DNA of 8,187 nucleotides from Candidatus Methanovirga basalitermitum (GTDB lineage Archaea; Methanobacteriota; Methanobacteria; Methanobacteriales; Methanobacteriaceae), in contig JAISZW010000211.1 of NCBI GenBank assembly GCA_031284445.1, forward strand, positions 1 to 8,187, read 5' to 3'. Shown here in pieces: positions 4,834 to 8,187 of this stretch. How positions within the stretch are numbered: position 1 is the stretch's first letter; each line of letters starts with the position of its first letter. Below the pieces are notes generated by a model. The model saw nothing but the letters and a program-made list of their open reading frames with translations. It made no database searches and was not told the origin of the DNA. Made by a program: the position numbers and the translations under genes.

Positions 4834-6687
4834 ATGTCAACTAAAGTAGTAGATACAAACTTTTTGAAAAAAAATTATTCCTATATATTATTATGTTTTA
4901 TTTTTATATTTTCATTTGTTTTAGACATGTACATCTTAAGCAGATATAATCTGTCTTATGGTATGGATGGTGGATATTATGATGTACAAGTATCAAATGT
5001 ATTAAAAAATGGAGTTCCATTATGGTCTAATTTACCTATGGCATATTATTTGCTTGCTCCTTTTGTAGCCATATCTAAAAGTTCTATTTTAGGAATTAAA
5101 ATTGGTATCAGTTTTTATGGTTCAATAATGGTATTTCCAGCATACTTTATATGTAAAAATATCTTAAGTGAAAACAGTTCTAAAGTACTCCCACTTCTTG
5201 CTGCTTTTTTAATGGTTGTAAATACAATGTATTTTAATTTAATTGGAGATTTTAATCAAAATTTAATAGGAACTTCATTATTTTTAATATTTTTATATAT
5301 ATTTATAAAATGGTTAAATGATATTACAAATAAGAAATATGCTTTAACAACAATCATTTTAATATGTATTAATCTATTTACTCATATTTATACTGGTGTA
5401 TTAACTGTAACTATATTTTTATTGGTTTTTATTTTATCTACAATAATCAAAATAGCTAAAATTAAAAAAATGCCTGTATTGGAAATAAAAATAGTTTCTA
5501 TCTGCATTATATCAGCTTTAGCTATTTTACCCATCATATTTTTACTTTACCCTGCTGTAAATGAAATAATTTCAAGTTTCTTAACCTCTTTATCTGGAAA
5601 AGAAAGTTCTAGTCAAATGATGGGTATGGGGGCTTCAAGTATTAATTATATTCTAACAATACCTTTTATTTTAGGATTGATAGTAACTTTAAAGATATTT
5701 ATTGCTGAATTTAAGAACTATTTGGATGAAAATAAGTCAGATAAGTTCTCAAAAAAAGGAATTACAAGTGTGGTTTATTTGACTTTAAGTTCTATTTTAA
5801 TAGTGTTTTCATTAGTTCAAACTGAGTTTCAAATGAGATTTGGATTATTAATCTTCATTGTCATTGCATTTTTAAGCCCATTATCTTTATACCTCCTTGA
5901 AGATTTAATAAGAAATAAATATCCTTTAAAAAAACATTTAAATCTATTAATAATTGGAATAATAGCTATTTTATTTATTTCATCAAGTGTATATACAGCA
6001 TCAGGACAACTTTCAAGGTTGTCTCCAAGTATTACAGATGAACAATATAATGGCTTGTTTGAGATAAAAGAAAAATATTTAGATAATATAACTCATCCAG
6101 CCATTATATTGGTAGATGAGTATCATGGAACTTATTGGACACAATATGTTTTTAATCAGGATATAGTAACATCAGATAATCAAAGCACAGCTAAAGAAAA
6201 GTATAATGAATCTAATTTTTTTAAGATTGAAATGGATAAAAGTGGAATGGGTGGTGGTTTACAATTTAATAATAAAACTAAACCTATTTTAAATGAACAA
6301 TATTCTAATCCTAATAATGAATTTCCTGCTAATGAAAGACCACATTTAAATGATGGTTTTGATAATATTACTTCTAATGGATTTAATCATGAAAGTTCAC
6401 CCCTAAACAACAATTATAGTAATAATAATTTTAGATCTGAATTTAGAAATATGAATCTTTGGAATCCTTTTTTCCCATATCCATTTTTAATAGGGTTTGA
6501 TTTATTTAATAATATGAATAAATCGCCTGATTTAAATAATCACAGTTTTAATGAAACTAATGTTTCTAAAAACCTTGGGAATCGAGTTAAAAAGATGTTT
6601 GGTTTTACTAAATCTGATGAAGAAATCAATGGAACTCTATTATTCTATGAAAATAATATAAAATTTTATAAATTAGATCTCTTTTAA
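4834..6687 (+). CDS. Polytopic membrane protein, GT-C glycosyltransferase-like
   Basis: The 617-residue protein is probably an integral membrane sugar transferase that uses a lipid-linked sugar donor. About 11-12 hydrophobic segments lie between residues 15 and 390. The first extracytoplasmic loop carries RYNLSYGMDGGYYD (37-50), placed like the acidic motif of GT-C enzymes, with Asp45 the likely key residue. FNLIGDFNQNLIG (134-146) also resembles archaeal GT-C proteins. After the last segment comes a soluble tail: a structured part (about 400-470), a low-complexity Asn-rich stretch (about 475-585), and a final block (TLLFYENNIKFYKL) that looks conserved. The tail holds ten N-x-S/T sequons. 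The substrate cannot be told. The start has no clear Shine-Dalgarno. The gene lies 13 bp upstream of cobA and is probably co-transcribed with it, though no functional link is evident. A generic conserved membrane protein is the alternative. Confidence 0.6.
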   Translation: MSTKVVDTNFLKKNYSYILLCFIFIFSFVLDMYILSRYNLSYGMDGGYYDVQVSNVLKNGVPLWSNLPMAYYLLAPFVAISKSSILGIKIGISFYGSIMVFPAYFICKNILSENSSKVLPLLAAFLMVVNTMYFNLIGDFNQNLIGTSLFLIFLYIFIKWLNDITNKKYALTTIILICINLFTHIYTGVLTVTIFLLVFILSTIIKIAKIKKMPVLEIKIVSICIISALAILPIIFLLYPAVNEIISSFLTSLSGKESSSQMMGMGASSINYILTIPFILGLIVTLKIFIAEFKNYLDENKSDKFSKKGITSVVYLTLSSILIVFSLVQTEFQMRFGLLIFIVIAFLSPLSLYLLEDLIRNKYPLKKHLNLLIIGIIAILFISSSVYTASGQLSRLSPSITDEQYNGLFEIKEKYLDNITHPAIILVDEYHGTYWTQYVFNQDIVTSDNQSTAKEKYNESNFFKIEMDKSGMGGGLQFNNKTKPILNEQYSNPNNEFPANERPHLNDGFDNITSNGFNHESSPLNNNYSNNNFRSEFRNMNLWNPFFPYPFLIGFDLFNNMNKSPDLNNHSFNETNVSKNLGNRVKKMFGFTKSDEEINGTLLFYENNIKFYKLDLF

Positions 6688-6700
6688 TGAAGATGTTATA

Positions 6701-7405
6701 ATGACTGTGTATTTAGTTGGAGCAGGTCCAGGGGATCCAGAACTTATTACTTTGAAGGGAATCAATGCTTTAAAAAAAGCTGATACAATAATTTATGATA
6801 ATTTAGCAAATGAAGAATTACTAAAATATGGATTTAATGCAAAGAAGATTTATGTGGGGAAAAAGGCAGGGAAACATTATAAGAGGCAAGAGGAAATAAA
6901 TGAAATTTTAGTAGAGGAAGGGAAAAACAATTCTAACATTGTTCGATTAAAAGGAGGAGACCCATTTGTTTTTGGAAGAGGGGGAGAAGAAATTTTAGCA
7001 TTAATGAATAATAATATTTCTTTTGAAGTTATACCTGGTATCACATCAGCTATTGGAATTCCAACAAGTTTAGGGCTTCCAGTTAGTCATAGGTCTCTAT
7101 CAACGTCATTTACAATTATAACTGGACATGAAGACCCTAAAAAGAAGTTTAAACAAGTGAATTGGGATTATACTGCAGATACTTTAATTGTGCTGATGGG
7201 AGTTGGTAACATAAAAGAAAACATGAAGGAATTAATGAAGTATCGTGATGCGAATACTCCAGTATGTGTAATTGAAAATGGAACATTACCTAATGAGAAG
7301 ATAATTTTCGAAACAATTTCAAATGTTGCAGATAAAGAAATAGATACGCCATCTATCTTAATTGTTGGAGAGGTTGTAAATATTTATAGAAACATTAAAA
7401 AATGA
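6701..7405 (+). CDS. cobA: Uroporphyrinogen-III C-methyltransferase
   Basis: This enzyme uses two S-adenosylmethionine molecules to methylate uroporphyrinogen III at C-2 and C-7, forming precorrin-2, the branch point to siroheme, cobalamin and, in methanogens, coenzyme F430. The 234-residue protein is a single-domain SUMT, not a CysG or HemD fusion. Signatures in order are VGAGPGDPELIT (6-17), YDNLAN (32-37), GKKAGKH (53-59), the hallmark VRLKGGDPFVFGRGGEE (81-97), VIPGITSAIGIP (110-121), LPVSHR (126-131), TGHE (141-144), LMGVGN (165-170), IENGTLP (191-197) and PSILIVGEVV (217-226). Nothing essential is missing. It starts 13 bp after the upstream stop with only a weak ribosome binding site, suggesting co-transcription. 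The symbol follows the common usage cobA/sumT. Confidence 0.95.
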   Translation: MTVYLVGAGPGDPELITLKGINALKKADTIIYDNLANEELLKYGFNAKKIYVGKKAGKHYKRQEEINEILVEEGKNNSNIVRLKGGDPFVFGRGGEEILALMNNNISFEVIPGITSAIGIPTSLGLPVSHRSLSTSFTIITGHEDPKKKFKQVNWDYTADTLIVLMGVGNIKENMKELMKYRDANTPVCVIENGTLPNEKIIFETISNVADKEIDTPSILIVGEVVNIYRNIKK

Positions 7406-7421
7406 AATAATAGTTAAAAAT

Positions 7422-7439
7422 AAGATAAATTGCTATCTT
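7422..7439 (+). terminator. Weak hairpin after cobA
   Basis: AAGATA and TATCTT form a 6-bp stem around AATTGC, starting 17 bp after the cobA stop and followed by TAAAT. The position fits the end of the transcript, but the stem is short and A/T-rich. Confidence 0.25.
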
Positions 7440-7549
7440 TAAATCACATGCCGAATTCATTATCAGAAGATATTACATGAAATATTAAATATAATAATCA
7501 TGGAAAAGTTTCTAATTTTTTAAATAAATTTTAATCATTGATTTTCTTT

Positions 7550-7565
7550 ATTGAACTTGTTCAAT
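7550..7565. repeat. 16-bp dyad
   Basis: ATTGAACTTGTTCAAT is a 7-bp inverted repeat with a 2-bp centre, too tight for a good RNA loop but typical of a dimeric protein-binding site. It lies between two convergent units (cobA and the decayed AlbA_2 gene), so it may only be a by-product of A/T-rich sequence. Confidence 0.3.
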
Positions 7566-7566
7566 T

Positions 7567-7585
7567 AGAAAGTTTATGACTTTCT
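7567..7585. terminator. Hairpin between convergent units
   Basis: AGAAAGT and ACTTTCT form a 7-bp perfect stem with a 5-nt loop, followed by TTATTTG on the plus strand. The position between two convergent units fits a terminator. Confidence 0.35.
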
Positions 7586-7658
7586 TTATTTGAAAAAAAT
7601 TCATTCTTTAAGAACTTTATCAAAGCAACTATAATGTAATATAATTAATATATCATTT

Positions 7659-8102
7659 TCAAATGTCCGAATTATAATTTAATGAATATTTTTTTTCCTT
7701 TTGTATTTCTAGAGCATCTAAAGAATTTTTTTTTAAAGCGAGGTTTTAGTATTTTTTCATTTCTAAGACTATCTGCAACTCTTTCAATACCTGTTCTTAA
7801 TTCCTCAATCAATCCTGTTTGATATATTATCCCAATAATCAATCTATTTCTTGGAATAGAAGGATGAGTTTCAAGTAATTCCTCTATTGAAATTCTCAGG
7901 AAACCTCCAATGTTGAAAATATGAATGTAATCATCATAAATCTTGATTGTGTTGCAACATTAGATTTAAAATAATCTCTATGGACGACTGCATTAATAAT
8001 AGCTTCTTTAATAGCAATAAGAGGATATTGCCAAGTATCAGTTCTTTCAAAACGGTCTTCATTAAATTTATATAGGGTTCTATTTTTTTCATGATTCTGC
8101 AA
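7659..8102 (-). pseudogene. Decayed AlbA_2/RecG-like ATP-binding protein, C-terminal part
   Basis: The fragments match the C-terminal half of the AlbA_2 (Schlafen-like) plus HATPase_c_4 proteins often named putative transcriptional regulators or RecG-related helicases. The first segment (TTG at 8100-8102 to about 7950) contains YPLIAIKEAIINAVVHRDYF, the family hallmark. At about 7947-7950 one base is missing; the second segment continues in another frame with IKIYDDYIHIFN, ISIEELLETHPSIPRNRLI, GLIEELRTGIERV and KILKP. The frame appears to shift again near 7732-7742, at a run of nine T on the plus strand, into ALKKNSLDALEIQKEKKYS, stopping at 7659-7661. The N-terminal AlbA_2 domain and start are absent and replaced by higher-GC DNA. 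The gene is therefore non-functional unless the frameshifts are sequencing errors. Such proteins are commonly accessory in archaeal genomes. Confidence 0.8.
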
Positions 8103-8187
8103 GCCTTTGCAGGTCTGTTTTTCCGCTGTATCCGAGTGTTGTGAGTATCCCTGCTAAAAATACATGCAATATCGCTGTTTTTTTAGC
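8089..8187 (-). CDS. Partial ORF of unknown origin in higher-GC DNA
   Basis: Reading from the window edge, 32 codons stay open and end at TGA 8089-8091. The peptide includes TAILHVFLAGILTTLGYSGK followed by TDLQRLAES. Positions 8101-8187 are about 41% GC by hand count, clearly richer than the rest of the window, and codons such as GCG, CTC, CTG and GGA differ from neighbouring genes. The frame differs from that of the pseudogene it abuts. It may be the end of a transposase or other mobile gene that broke the AlbA_2 gene, or a chimeric contig end. The plus strand is also open in one frame here, so the coding strand is not certain. Confidence 0.3.
   Translation of the reverse strand, partial: AKKTAILHVFLAGILTTLGYSGKTDLQRLAES

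Noticed and set aside
7422..7500. Possible third copy of the leader element (shares TCTTTAAAT)
   Set aside because: The following sequence lacks the ATAAA hairpin, the CCAA block and the closing stem. A shared 9-mer is expected by chance in DNA this A/T-rich.

Overview
The window looks like part of the chromosome of an AT-rich methanogenic archaeon of the Methanobacteriales, most likely Methanobrevibacter or a close relative. The clues are very low GC, AT-rich intergenic regions, an archaeal Shine-Dalgarno sequence nearly complementary to the 16S rRNA 3' end, TATA-like boxes, separate PurS and PurQ subunits, and a secreted C39/C71-like cysteine peptidase of the kind that acts on pseudomurein in this order. 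Genus assignment is inference.

Layout. Positions 1-156 hold the 3' end of an unidentified plus-strand gene that converges on a minus-strand 8-oxoguanine DNA glycosylase of the Ogg1 type (216-1169). A 746-bp gap follows. It holds short ORF remnants and a 120-bp MITE-like element (1488-1607) with near-perfect terminal inverted repeats and an apparent 9-bp target duplication. Next comes the secreted cysteine peptidase (1916-2899), preceded by a long dyad. The purine genes purS (3187-3429) and purQ (3588-4232) encode two of the three parts of FGAM synthetase; purL is not in the window. A 601-bp gap with inverted and direct repeats leads to a large polytopic membrane protein resembling GT-C glycosyltransferases (4834-6687). 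This gene lies 13 bp upstream of a uroporphyrinogen-III C-methyltransferase gene (6701-7405), the entry enzyme for siroheme, B12 and F430. The right end carries a decayed AlbA_2/RecG-like ATP-binding protein on the minus strand (7659-8102). It is truncated at its 5' side by a segment of clearly higher GC (about 8104-8187) carrying an unrelated open frame.

Most interesting signal. The leader of purS (3052-3163) and the leader of the membrane glycosyltransferase (4636-4756) contain two diverged copies of one element of about 110-120 nt in the same orientation. Both copies fold with an outer closing stem and an inner hairpin whose ATAAA loop is identical, and the stem bases differ in ways that keep pairing. 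This points to a structured leader RNA (a riboswitch-like or other cis-regulatory RNA), although a mobile or duplicated leader is possible. I do not recognise it as a known family.

The genes do not form one pathway. They are housekeeping functions (DNA repair, purine and tetrapyrrole synthesis) interleaved with cell-surface functions (secreted peptidase, membrane glycosyltransferase) and with small mobile or decayed elements in the gaps.
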